Shown piece by piece: positions 13,112-25,016 of a stretch of 64,000 nucleotides of DNA (position 1 is the stretch's first letter; each line of letters opens with the position of its first letter). A program made the position numbers and the translations under genes. This DNA comes from Nymphaea colorata. Its lineage: Eukaryota > Streptophyta > Magnoliopsida > Nymphaeales > Nymphaeaceae. The notes beneath the pieces were generated by a model. That model was not told where the DNA came from, ran no database searches, and was given only the letters and a program-made list of their open reading frames with translations. The stretch spans positions 12,629,868 to 12,693,867 of the forward strand of contig NC_045150.1 in the NCBI RefSeq assembly GCF_008831285.2. The letters run 5' to 3'.

Positions 13112-13170
13112 TATTACAATTCATTGGACCATTTGGCCCACCTTGGAAAAAATTCCTGGCTCCATCCTTG
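13112..13170 (+). repeat. Tip100-like element end (right)
   Basis: The words CATTGGACCATTTGGCCCACC, here in two parts TTGGACCATTTGG and GGCCCACC, then TTCCTGGCTCCATCCTTG, resemble the CTGGCTCCGCCCCTG end of Tip100-type hAT elements. A TA tract (13092-13113) precedes it. It matches 11458-11520 in reverse complement. Confidence 0.5.
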
Positions 13171-14001
13171 ATTGCATGGGCATGTCATCGCTAGATGATC
13201 CTTTTTTTGTACTTGTATATGTAGTTAGAGACAGAGGTAGGGGCAGGTGTGGGCAGTTGCCCACATAGACCCACAAAAAGTGGTCATTTTCATGTTGATA
13301 CTTCATAGTATTTTTCTTCATTTACATGATTCTACCCCTAAAAATTTAAAACTTGAATACCACTGCCCCTCATCCAGATAATCAAGATCAAATTCAATAT
13401 CATTTCGTAATTATTAATATTGTTGTTCTCCCAAATATGGGTACGCCCATGCAGCGCATATCAGCCTAATTTTTATTCGTTGTTTACAAGTAAGTAAGAA
13501 GTATTTCAAAATAATTAAAATTGTAATATTTTAAAATTTTATTTTGTGTCATCTAATATAGTTTTGGTGAAGGTTCAGTTGCATGAATGCGTATTAGCCA
13601 ATGTAGCATGTAATGACAATTTTGCAACTTGCCCAATAAAACAAAAAAAAGGTTTGAAAATTGTGAAACATAAAAAGCCAAAAGTTGTTCTAAACTATTT
13701 GTCATAGATTAATGTCAACAAAGACGATGACAATGACAATAACAATGGTAACAAAAAAAAAAGAGCTTTTTGAATACGAGTATTATATATATTATGCTAA
13801 AAATAGGGTCAACAAACCCTAATTGATCAATATGAATAAGCAAGTTTCTAGTACAAGCAGTTGACTTATTTTACCAATGGAGTATTTGAGATCCTTGGGA
13901 TTTGAGAGCATCATATTTGAGATCCTTGAGATTTGAGAACCATTCATTTAAGATCACACCCTCCCTCCTTGGATTTTAAATTGACTTTTCTCAATGCAAA
14001 G

Positions 14002-14409
14002 AAGCAAAATGAGGATTTTAACCTACGATCCATTAGTTTGATGAACTGTGATTTTCCCCATGGATGTTTTGTCATATAAGCAAAAACATGTCACATCAGG
14101 TCCACATCAAATCCATGAATTTCAAATACTTCATGTCAATAGAAATTTTTTCCCTTTAAATATTAGAGATAAATTAATTTGGTAAACCAATCATTATCTA
14201 ATTTTAAGCAAAATGAGGATTTTAACCTACGATCCATTAGTTTGATGAACTGTGATTTTCACCATGGATGTTTTGTCATATAAGCAAAAACATGTCACAT
14301 CAGGCCCACATCAAATCCATGAATTTCAAATAAGTCATGCCAATAGAAAAATTTTCCCTCTAAATATTAGAGATAAATTAATTTGGTAAACCAATCATTA
14401 TCTAATTTT
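14002..14409. repeat. 204-bp perfect-length tandem duplication
   Basis: Two units, 14002-14205 and 14206-14409, both begin AAGCAAAATGAGGATTTTAA and end TATCTAATTTT. They have equal length and differ at only roughly ten positions by eye, so the duplication is recent. No coding content. Confidence 0.95.
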
Positions 14410-16341
14410 CTCACTTGTGGTATTAGTGGATATGATCCTTTCAAAATTTGGCTTACAAATCTTTCATTGTGCAACTCTTGAATACATGAAATTCAATACC
14501 AAGACATGAAAATGTTGCATATTTAATATGAGGTAGCTTTTTGATGGACAAAAGTTTCAGGTCCCATATCCACTATCTTGTGTGATGACTTAGAACTTTT
14601 GTTCCAGACATTTTATTTTCATGTTGGTTTGTGCATGGAAGGTTTCCAATAGAGTTGCAAAGCAACAGTCAAAAAAATTTTATCTGAGCTTAAAATTCTA
14701 CTTGTTTAGGTGGAGCTTTATTTCTGGTACTAAAGTTTTAGAACCTGTAAAAAAGTATACATTTGTTTGGTGATGGAATTCTTTATAAATTTGAATTAAA
14801 GTTCCACCTCTGTAGTAGGATACCACATACTCAAACATGGCTTTGACGAAGTCTTTTGAATACCAAATTTGACTGTTAATATATATGTAAGAAAGCAAAT
14901 TAGAGTTTAAACTTTCTTCATTTTCAATAAAGTTTAGACGAAGAAAAAAAATCAGATTCATGTTGTGAGGAATTTTCAATCGGACGTGGTTTCCCATACA
15001 CTAACAAGTAGCTGAGAAACATAAAGCAAAACCAATGAGAAGGGTGACGTTTTTAGGAAAAGAAATCAAAAGTTGTTGCTTAATTTGAGCACATGTAGGG
15101 AGAAAAAAATGGAACAATAATGAATGAAAATGCAAATGTAAACAGAAAAGTACGAAACTACTTTTTTTTCTTTCATAAATATAGCTTGCTTTGTATTGGA
15201 GAATGCCTCTCATTGAGGTAAAATACTTTTTATTAGTTGTTGCCTAATTTAATTTATAATGAGGAAATATTTCCATAATGGTCCCCACCATTTTGGTTAT
15301 TTCCCGAAGTCACCTTCCCTTCTTAAGTTTTCCAAACCCAACATTTTGATATTAAACAGAACAAATTTAAAAAAACTAGATTAAGGGCTTTCAATTGAGT
15401 AGCATATATTGCCAATTATAGTAAAATATACAGTCTACTTGTGTCAAATATGTTTTTCAACCTAAATGAAAAGATGCAGGTGCTAAGTTCGAAATGAACA
15501 TGTTGACATCATAATTGTGGCTTAGAGTTTTTTCTTTGAAGTGTTTACTTAGGAGAAACCGTTTTTGATGCAAAACTCCGAAGACCATACCCTCATACCT
15601 CCAAGATTTTGGCTTGCTTTGAGCCTCGATAAACATATCAAATTTACACTTATTTTTGGTATATATATTTACACTTGTTTAGATAATCCTTTTATCCTAG
15701 CATATTGTTTCCATACTTAGAGTAATGTCATTGTTTATTAAAGAGACCTTCATGCTAATCACTTATCTAGATAAAACATTGCCTATTTGATCTTGATCAT
15801 AAGTTGAAATTCAGTTCCATTTCTTTATGTCAACTTTACCTATATTTTTAGTTCTCAAATCAAAGACCAGATTCTTGACATGGTTCTTAGGTGTGATTCC
15901 AAGCATCTCAAACTTTTCATTATGAACTTACATGTGCCTATTTGAGCCTCCAAATTTCTCCCCACAACAAAACTAGGGTTTCATTACCTATATCTCGAAT
16001 TTTGCAGCTAAGATATGCATTATGTTTATTGGAATAGAAATACTTGTGCCAATTCTAGAATCATATAATATATTGTACTTTGGAGCACTTTATCTAATTC
16101 AATGTATATGTAAGAGTGAGCGAATGATGACTTTGGATATTCGAGTCACCCAACCATTTAACTAGGGCCGTCTATCTGAAACATATAGACGTTGAGAAAA
16201 AAATAACAAAAAAATATGAATTAATACTAAATAATGAAAACACATATCACTTTTTTCTCTTTGTCTTTCTCTTAACCGTTGACCATGTTAGATCAGACAA
16301 ACTTGCTTAGATATCGGGGTGACTCTTAAAATAATCATCAT

Positions 16342-16357
16342 TATATATATATATATA

Positions 16358-16405
<48 letters not shown>

Positions 16406-16418
16406 GGAGAGAGAGAGA
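16342..16418. repeat. Compound microsatellite (TA)n(GT)n(GA)n
   Basis: A TA tract passes into GT and then into GA with a few GGGA interruptions. Confidence 0.95.
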
Positions 16419-16806
16419 AAATAAGTAGTTACCATACCCTTATATGTTAGAATTAATGGGAATAATCTAAGTCGTTGGTACTAAACAGATGAGAAGGTAA
16501 AAGATTAAGTGGAAAAGATGACAAGCTTTTTTTTAAGAGATAGAAATACCTTTTAAATGAAGGAAGAGAAAGAAAGAAAGAAATTAAACAAAAGTACTAG
16601 TGTTGTTGGATGAATAATTCTCTCTCTTGAAAAAATAAGTTGGCTTTCATATTTTCAATGTAAGCTCTACCATACGATATGCTTAGAATAAATGACTAAG
16701 TGTAGTAATTACCTATTTTTTCATAAGTATATATTCTTATTTAATTATATGGTCAATTGCATCATAACAATAGGTGTTATTTTGGAGCAAGTTATATGTT
16801 ATGGTA

Positions 16807-17130
16807 TAGGGATGTCCTACTTGAATTGGATATCCGATGAAAACGTTCAGAAAAAATATGGTATGGGAAAAAATTTAATATCCTACTCGGATTGGATTGA
16901 AACGAGTTTTAGTTTTAAATATATATAATATATCCATTGGTCTTATATTTTGAAAATCGGTTGGTTCAATTTAAAATTTAAAAATCATATTTTGATTGGG
17001 TTTGGATTGTGAAATCAGATATTAAATTCAAATATGATTTTTTTATATTAAATTCAAATATATGGATATCCGAAAAAATATACAATTAAGAATATATGAA
17101 TATCCCGACAAAAATGCAATTAAGAATATG
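16807..17130. mobile_element. TAGGGATGTC-type repeat copy
   Basis: It begins TAGGGATGTCCTACTTGAAT and is rich in GGATATCC and GATTGG words. The start resembles the end of the repeat at 34182-35104. The right end and target duplication are not resolved. Confidence 0.35.
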
Positions 17131-17299
17131 TCAATCAAATCCAGTCTTTCTAGGAGCGTCTGCCTTCTTAACGGCATAACATGGTACATTTTTTCAAGGT
17201 GTTTAAATTTGTCTTTTAAGTTGCCGTTTATTTATTTACTTATCAGTTCAGTGTCTTTTTCTTTTTAGTTTTCATTATTTTTATCGATATAAAAAAAGT

Positions 17300-18031
17300 T
17301 TCAACAGCGGCGCTTCGCGAAACTGCAGTCGCGGCAGACCCAAGCTGAAGGTGGGAAAGATCAAGAACTGGCCCTTCTTCCTCCTCACCTCTTTTCTTTT
17401 CCGCTCAGCCTCACCGGTCTTTGCCTACGGTCTCCTCTCCACCGCTGCATTGAAGAGGGTCCAAAATTTCTTGGAGCCAGCGAAGTTGAATGATATTACA
17501 GACAACGGATGAATGGATTTTTTCCATCTGACAGCAATTGCGGACGTCCCCATACTTTGCAGCAGCCAGGTGAGCTCCTCTCCTCCTTCTCCTTCTCCTT
17601 TCTCTCTTTCTTACGGCTGATAATCGATCCTGTTCCGCCCAAAGCTTCTCCGCTTGTTTTTTTCTTTGAGTGTTTGGGCATTTTGGTTACTCCTCCAACT
17701 TAAAATGATTTGAGCTTTTGAGAAACCAATTTGATTCAACACAATCTGAAACGCTAATTCTGCTTATTCTTCTTCTGTTTCGATTTCTTCTTCTTCTTCT
17801 CTCTCTTTCTTTGCCCTTGTGACTTCGTGTCTTTCTTTCTCTGAATCCTATCTAGAGGTTTTGGAAAAAAAAAAAAAAAACTTACGAACCTGATTGTGTG
17901 AGCATCTGGACCTGACCTGGGACATGGGAATTATTGTGTAGGTTGGCCAGTGATTGAGTTGATGGATCACATTTGATTTGCATTAGAGGAGGGAGAGTTA
18001 AGCGTTGGTGCAGATAAAAAAGCATCAGCAG
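17300..18031 (+). promoter_or_regulatory. PIG-F 5' UTR with a spliced leader intron
   Basis: A sudden GC-rich block (AGCGGCGCTTCGCG, about 17306) marks the transcript start area. A leader exon ends at 17569 (GCCAG|gtgagc). A 444-bp intron runs 17570-18013 with a pyrimidine-rich start, and its acceptor ends in ggtgcag. A short upstream ATG (about 17507) lies in the leader. Long introns in 5' UTRs often raise expression in plants; that role here is inferred. Confidence 0.65.
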
Positions 18032-21000
18032 ATGGCAGCCGAAGACCAGATCGCTGTGGGAGATCGTGGGCAGTTGTCTCCTTCAAGGGCATGCTGGGTT
18101 CACCTGGTCTGTTGCCTTCCCTTAGCCTTTGGTTTCTTGGTTACCCACAAAGCCTATGGATGGAACTTCACGACCCACTACTGGCAGACCACTGCTCTGC
18201 TTTGGGTAATTTCAATCACATCTCCCACTCGTTTGATTATATTCCCAAAGATTTTGGCCAGCATCGAGTTAGTCTTGTTGCTTTGATTGCGTACTCACCA
18301 TCTCTTGCATTCATTAAATGTTAGTTCAACATCATATATCGACGATTTGGGCTTCGTATTAAATCATAGAGTAATTCTCATGCACGGGTTGCAAATCGTC
18401 ATTTTCTCTAAAAACAGGTATCGGCCTGCCCGTTTGTGTTGCTTGCATATAGTCTTCTTCGGCGAAATCGTCAGAGCAATTCGGTAATACAATTGGACCT
18501 TCCTATTCTTTAGTGGATACAGTTGTTTATTGTGGTATATACCTAATAGAGATGTTTGGATTAGTTTTACAGGGCTATCGGACGGGGACTGCTGGCACTC
18601 CCTGCCGGTGAGTGAGTATGACACTCCCTTGAAACTTTCATTCTTCTATTTTGGTTGCAGTTGCAGAATGCAGATATGCCATCGTGCAAATAACTTTGTG
18701 CATTGCAATGAAAGTCATTGAATGGAGAGTACTTGTTTTCCTTACGATTCTCAATTTGTAATTGGAAACAAATGCCATGAACCAGATCAACGTTTGCAAC
18801 TTTCCTGAACCTTTATATGCTTAGGGCTCATTTGTTTCACAAGTTCTCCCGTCAAAATAGATCATTTTGCCAATAAAATAAACTCTTTCCATACCTGTGT
18901 GTAGCAAACAGCATGCTGAAAAACTACATGGGGCCTATCCCCGAGCAAAAGGGATGTGGAAGAATGGAATGAAAGGCCCTTGCTCCCAACTCTCCTTGAT
19001 GATCATTACTGAGGTGGCAAGATCTCTATCAACATGGGGAGTTTCTACACTTCCATTTTTTGGAAAACTCAAACTCTTTCTTAAACATATCGGTGTATAG
19101 TATGGATGAGCAATTTTGCACATATGCATGTAGATGTGTTATAGTTGGTTTTGATGCATATGGAGATGAAGATGGAAGAGGTAGACTACTTGGTCATACT
19201 AGATGTCTTGTCAATATGATTGTGCATGCAAGTGCAATATGCACAAATAAAAATGAAGTGGTCATGATTCATGATAGTTTTCCTGAAGCTAAATGCAATG
19301 AATGAACAATTTTCAAAATGTTGAATGGCGTCACTTCATGCTTATCTTACAACTTGGCAGATTAATAGAAAAACATCCATTGTTTCTCAGGGTCGATGCT
19401 TGGGCTTGTTGAATTGTTTATTTTAGTGGAATCTTATTCTCTTGGTCATGCTTATCTTTCTCTTTTATTTGAAGAGTCACAAGTGTTGCTGATATCTTGA
19501 AAATATCACAATTTTATTGGTAAAAAATCCAGTATACCTTTTTAATGAGAAAAATTACAATATGTTGAAATATTCAAAATATATATTTATCACAATTTCT
19601 TTCCTGTACAAAGGTCCTTTTCTACAATCAATCTGCCCTTTCAAAACTTGAATCTTTGATGACAACAAAGAAATCAGAAAAAAGAACCGAAAACTGAACT
19701 GAGCCACAAATTTTAAATGGTTCAAACTAAAAGCTTCTTAAAATTGATTTATTTTGAATTTTTCTAGAAGTTGGGTTTTCATAGTGCTTTTAATGACAAC
19801 AGGAAAAAAGAAAAGGAAGGTTGAGAAGGAGGACCTGGAAGGAAGAGGGAAGGAAAGAAGGAAGGAATATAAGAAAGAGGAAGAAGAAGAAAAGGAAAGC
19901 AGGAAGAAATGAAAGGAAAAAGCAAGGAAAGAAGGAAAAGGAAAAAGGTAGAAAGGAAGGAGGAAGGAGATGTGTTGATAGCAAGGGATAAGGAAGAAGG
20001 ATAGAAATTTGAAAAGAATAAAAAGAAAGGAAAAAGAAAAAGTCTATTATTTAAGATTTTTCAGTTTTGGCTGAAAGCTTTCTAAGATGTGCCCAAGATA
20101 AGCCACTTGAAAAAACTTCATGAAAAGCCTCACTAGAAATTGCCGAGAACAATGATTGCAACTATGATTGGTGAATAGATTCACTGCTTAAATATAAGGT
20201 AATTGATAAAGACTAACTAGTTATCTATTTGTTTTCACCTTGCAGGTGCCCTCCTAAATGCCTCTGGAGCAATTATACTGGGTGCACCAATTGGCTTTCA
20301 GTATGTCTGATACATGTGTTTCTGCCTCCAAGAAAAACATAGTCTTAGATACTTAGGTTTCGGCTATGAATAGCTTATCCCCGTAGTATTTATTTTCTAA
20401 TATTACTTCCTCACTTTTTTGAGCAGTATGCTGGTTGATTTGATATCAAGAATGCTGTTAAGTGATTGAAGAAATGTTTCTTTCTTCTGTTAATGGCAGG
20501 TATTTCACAAGGACTTTGAACTGGTCCCTTCTCATGTCTTTTTTCACGGTGAGCAATTTGATAGTCCATCTGATATGCCACTTTAAACTTGCAAATAACA
20601 ATTTTTTTTCCTGTACAACTTCTTTTCCTCCACCTAATGACATGGGCAGTTTTAAAGAAACAATTTTCCTTTTTCAATGGTCACCTGTGCAATTCATCAT
20701 CTTGCCTTCAATTACTTAACTGTTACTTTTCATCTTGTTCTGTATATGCCTACAGTCTTCATGATTTAGTGATTGAACAGATGTGAAAATATTTAACAGG
20801 AGTTTCAGCTTAGATTTAGTCTCACTGTGTCAAATGAAATACGTATGCAGGTTGTCCCAGCAGCTTCTGTTTATGGATGGTCATGGTCAGATTGGAAACG
20901 TATATTTGCACATTTCAAGTAAGCTATTTGATTAATATTTTCTTCACATTTTTTGGATTCTGTTCTTTATTGGTTTCAGATATTGTTACTATTATTATGG

Positions 21001-22729
21001 ACTTGCATTTTGAGGTTTATGCCTTGTCTTTTAAAATGTTGCCTTTATGTTTATGATTTGTATTTAGGACTCTGATTGCTCAACTGCAGCACAGCTCTTG
21101 CATCCTCATTTGTTAAATTGAGATCTATGGCGATGAAGCATATAGAGGGCCTGTGCCCTTTGTTTTTATTCCATGCTGTGGTTCGTAATGGGCAGCACTT
21201 AAGTTTGAAAAGGGATGTCCTTTTGTCTATTTTTCCTTCCATTTACTAGTTGCAAGTAATTTGAACGTTCATTCTGCTTGTTGCTGAATGTGCATAATTG
21301 GATAATGTGCATTGAGCAACCTACCATTTTGTAAATTTTATTTTTGTAAAATTGGTGCATGAATAGGCCTTAACAACTTATCTTTCTCATGCAAATCTAT
21401 CAACATATCCATTGATGCAAGTTGGATATAGCCACACTATGTGACTATAAAAGGTCTAGCCTTCATGGTTTTTGTGTCTCCATTGGGAGTCAACACGGGT
21501 GATATATGCTTTCATGCTTTGAGTATTCATCTTTCCAAGAGATCTTTGTAATGGAGGTCCGGAAGGATTAATCCACCCTCTAAGAAAGCCCTAGTTAACC
21601 TAAGATTCTATTTGTGGCATTTACCTAACATGACTTTTGAAACTTCAAAATCTCTATTGGCTGTATTTAAGTTCGTTATAGTGAACTCTCTGTTTTGATA
21701 TTACTCGTATATACACTATCATATCCAACATGGCATCCCAGTCCAGGACTACCGTCAATGACTGAATGTTCCACGGTTGGATGGGCTTTTGACTGAGGGG
21801 ATGGCACTTTTAACATATCAGCAGATTTTTGTCCTCTTGCTCTGGCTTTATTTTTTCATTTAAAGCTTCTATTTGTCATAGAAGATATCTCATCAACCGT
21901 CTTTGCTGTCATTGTTGTTTAAAATAAAAATGTGTCTTTTATGGCATTAACTTTGTAACAGTTTTCCTTTCTCAATTGTTTGTTTGATTGCTCTCGACCT
22001 GTAGGCCAAGTAGTGATGTGGACTATACAGTTTGTCTACCAGCACATGGAGCTATACTTGGTGCATGGTTTGGGGCTTGGCCTATGCCGCTTGATTGGGA
22101 AAGGCCTTGGCAGGTAATGCTTCTCGGTAGCAAGTTGTACTTTGACGATTTGTCTTCGTGCACGTTTTTGCTAGAGTATTTAGATGTCTTTCCTTTCTCT
22201 ATTAAGGTGGCCAGCTTGATCAATTGCGTCTGCATCTTTCTTAGGAACACAACAGAAGTCGCAGACTTCTGAAACAAATCTGTTGCTTCTTTTACGCTTG
22301 GAATTTGGTTTCTTGTCTGACCTCATGTTCTGACAAAGGTTTCTTTTGGTGTCTCATATAGAGAGAGTTTATTTGGTAAGGGGCGGTTAACTAGATTCAC
22401 AGAAGCCAAAACCTCTTTGCTTGCATTATTTGTGCGTTAGTGAAACAGCCTGCATATTAAATATATTATATCAACCACAGCATCTCATCTTGCTGCTGCA
22501 ATGGATGGTAACCCAAAATTTGAAGTTCCCATAGAACCATCGCTTGACCAGGTGAAATGAAGCTATCATCTTTCTTTTTTCTTGTAGTGCTGATTGTAAC
22601 TCCTATTCTTTGCAGGAGTGGCCAATTTGTGTGACCTATGGTGCCATTACTGGTTATCTACTTGGGTCAGTGGCATCTTTGATTTCCATACTTGCCCTTC
22701 GTAGAGGTCATCATGTGAAGACAGAGTAA
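18032..22729 (+). CDS. PIGF: GPI-anchor assembly subunit PIG-F (yeast Gpi11 homologue)
   Basis: PIG-F is a multi-pass ER membrane partner of the enzymes that add ethanolamine phosphate to the GPI precursor. Coding exons: 18032-18205, 18418-18483, 18565-18607, 20246-20300, 20500-20548, 20851-20918, 22005-22113, 22616-22729; all phases join, 678 nt, 225 aa. Family words seen in order: FYRAIGRGLLALPAGALLN, GAIILGAPIGF, TLNWSLLMSFFTVVPAA, WKRIFAHFKP, then PAHGAILGAWFGAWPMPLDW and ERPWQEWPICVTYGAI. The protein is mostly hydrophobic and ends in a basic tail (LRRGHHVKTE). The start is the first ATG after the leader intron. Exon 3 must use the AG at 18564; the next AG, eight bases on, would break the frame. 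The length is typical of the family. Looks intact. Confidence 0.93.
19800..20040. repeat. Purine-rich (GGAAA/GAAGG)n tract in PIG-F intron 3
   Basis: About 240 bases almost free of pyrimidines on the + strand, made of AAGGAAGG/AGGAAAAGG words. Low-complexity sequence within the 1.6-kb intron. Confidence 0.9.
21418..21730 (+). mobile_element. Possible solo LTR in PIG-F intron 6
   Basis: It starts near GTTGGATAT and ends ATATCCAACA, an inverted pair as at LTR ends. An internal TATAAAAGG lies at about 21446. The end is followed at once by TGGCATCC, which resembles a Met-tRNA primer site. No internal coding region follows, so it reads as a relic LTR. Boundaries are approximate. Confidence 0.4.
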
Positions 22730-23204
22730 CATGACCTTTAATTATTCTAATTCCTGCTTAGTGAAGGAGACTTGCTGAAGGCTGGGTCAAATGGGTTTAG
22801 TATTGTCGAATGTGAATGTTTTCAATTTTCCTGAAATTAATAGACTTTTTCTTGTTTCTGGAAACCTACAGTATGGTATCTTAGGTGTATACTACAATAT
22901 CTTGGCATGCAGAAAAGAAAAATGAAAAAGGAGATCAATGGGCTTCTCCACAAATTTGATGAGAGCTAATGATCTTTTCTAGCTGCAGAGAACAAAGAAT
23001 GTGCTAGGATGCAAGTTGCTTAGAAGTGATCCAGTGTTATATTTGAGTGAGTTGCAGAAAACAATTTACTAATTTAGAGTTATGGAAAAGGGACCCGGGT
23101 TCATAGTTATTGTTTCAGCTGCGCGTAGCTATAGTTAGAAAACAATTTTCTAGTTTGCAGAATACTGTAATTTTATTGAAGATTACCTTTTTTGTCTTTT
23201 AAAT

Positions 23205-23455
23205 TTATTGGTTGGCCAATGTACCTTTCTTCATTTCATTCGGGAGAAACTACTTCAAGCTGAGAGACTTTGGTGCACGTTCAAGGCGTAAAAATCTCAA
23301 GGCTGTTCTCCTACTCATGGTTCTAGTATATGCCGGCTTTTGCAAGAGGTTCTCCAGCCTCCATGATTCTGGTCTCTATCAGTTTTTGCAAGGTGTCGGT
23401 GCCACTAAGATTTGAACCAATGACTGGCTGCCTACCAGCCACTGACCTAACTAGG
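23205..23455 (-). mobile_element. tRNA-derived SINE-like copy
   Basis: On the - strand, a box A-like TTAGGTCAGTGGCTGG is followed about 30 bases later by a box B-like GGTTCAAATC, the internal Pol III promoter of tRNA-derived SINEs. The body continues towards 23205. It shares layout and words with 24330-24600. Confidence 0.45.
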
Positions 23456-24329
23456 ATCTCTAAATGTCAATATTCTCATCATTGAATTCTACGATGAACT
23501 TGTCTTTTTTATCAGACCCATTCAAAGGGTTCGAGGATCGAATTTTGTGGCCAATAATGTTCATGTGCATTATTTTTTTGAGCTGCAAACAGTGTTAAAT
23601 ACGAGACATAAGTTTAAAGGTGTACAGTAAGTCCACCCAAGCCTCGAAGCATGCCAAAACCTTAGAGGCATGAATGTATGGTCTTGAGAGCTTTACATGA
23701 ATGCAGTTTCTTATAAGTAAACATAACAAAGAAAAAAACATGAGGGGGATTTTGATCGGACAAACTGGTTGCCAAGAAATCATATTATGGTATACGTAAG
23801 GCTGACAGGGGTATCGTGTTTGGCACCTCAATACGTTTACAAACAACTGGAAAATTTTACAAATACCAGCTCAAAACTCAATGAGGTGACAATTTGGATT
23901 AAAAAATAAACGGTTAAGTAAAAGAAATAAAAAAACTCAAGTGCATTTGGTTATTTCGTCAAAACTTGAAGCTTTTTTATAAAAATTTGAAAAAAATGAC
24001 CTTGGGTTTAGGATGTCATTTTGTGATTGTTCTCCTCAGAAAGACTTGCACAATTTAAATGCATCATAAAAGGAAACATTTTGTGTATCTCATCGAGCTT
24101 GCTGAAAAGGCGATTTCTTGTTTAACGGAGCTGTATTTGTTCTTCCTATTAGAACAGAAGTGGCCCATTTTGGATTGGGATCTTGGAATGTAAGATGTTA
24201 GTTTATGTTAAGTCATAATAGAAGGTTGTTATCTCTTAACTAAGGTCAATTATAAGAGCCATTTGCTGCTTGCGACCGCCTTAACTTTAAATCAATCAGG
24301 CTCCAAAGTGCAAACATCAACGAACTTCC

Positions 24330-24600
24330 TGTGGTCTTTTCAAAGTGCAAACATCTGTGGTCTCTTTTCTTGTTTCCCGTTTTACTCGGAAGAAACCATT
24401 TTGGGACTAGAGGCATAAAATTTCATAGAACCATTCTTCTGCCATCTCCATTCTTCCACATCATATGTAGGTTTCGGTCTCTTCGGGATATTCCTGCTCA
24501 GTACCACCACCCTCCCCCAACCCTTCTCCAAGCGCCCATGCAATAAGATTTGAAATCAATGATTGACAACCCGCTCACCTAACAAGGTGGATCAAACTTC
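24330..24600 (-). mobile_element. Second SINE-like copy, more diverged
   Basis: On the - strand, TTAGGTGAGCGGGTTG (box A-like) precedes ATTTCAAATCTTA (box B-like), followed by a body with a GGAAGAAACC/GAGGC block like that of the copy at 23205-23455. Ends not resolved. Confidence 0.4.
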
Positions 24601-24623
24601 TTAAGCTGATTTACATTTCCAAG

Positions 24624-24794
24624 TAGGGGCTGAGCCATGATTTTTTCTATAGTCGAGCAAAAACGATTTGTGGGTCGGGCCAAGAGGAGCAACAAGAGCG
24701 ACGGGTTGGGTCAAACTAAAAAAATTTAATTTTTTCAATATAATTTCTTCTTTTCATGAGCCATGGCCGAGACGCCCCCCTCCCTCCACCCCTG
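24624..24794. mobile_element. 171-bp Tip100-like miniature hAT element
   Basis: The left end TAGGGGCTGAG and right end CTCCACCCCTG (reverse complement CAGGGGTGGAG) match the Tip100 consensus CAGGGGCGGAG. The flanking 8-mers tttccaag and ttcccaac agree at 6 of 8 positions. The interior shares GGGCCAA, TTTTTTCAATATAA and GAGCCATGGCC words with the copy at 61630-61811. No coding capacity. Confidence 0.75.
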
Positions 24795-24798
24795 TTCC

Positions 24799-24923
24799 CA
24801 ACGCTCATTGACAACACTTGTCGATGTGATAGGAAAAGACTAGTTGATGTTATAGCATTTCAACGCTCATTGACAACACTTGTCGATGTGATAGGAAAAG
24901 ACGACTTGATGTTATAGCATTTC
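24799..24923. repeat. 62-bp tandem duplication
   Basis: Units start at 24799 and 24861 (CAACGCTCATTGACAACAC). They are nearly identical through TTATAGCATTTCA. The first unit begins inside the right target duplication of the adjacent Tip100-like element. Confidence 0.93.
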
Positions 24924-24988
24924 ACTTGTGTAGAAGAATGAATGTACAAACCACCGATGACAAGCAGCAACTTCGTGACCAGAACAAG

Positions 24989-25016
24989 AACAAGTTATTT
25001 GTTATAATAACTTGTT
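24989..25016. repeat. Short perfect inverted repeat
   Basis: Arms AACAAGTTAT and ATAACTTGTT surround an 8-base spacer. It could form a small hairpin; function unknown. Confidence 0.6.

Larger units (their letters stand above)
9266..17295. other. Repeat-rich intergenic region
   Basis: No host gene is recognised in 8 kb. Contents listed separately: Tip100-like ends and (TA)n, a 204-bp tandem duplication, a TA/GT/GA microsatellite and a TAGGGATGTC-type repeat. The 9.77-10.32 kb part is very AT-rich and has another GTACGGGTATTGTACGG word at about 10025. The 12.2-12.75 kb part has short open stretches but no recognisable protein. The 14.7-15.2 kb part has two AT-rich reading frames on the - strand with no family I recognise. 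Confidence 0.5.
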
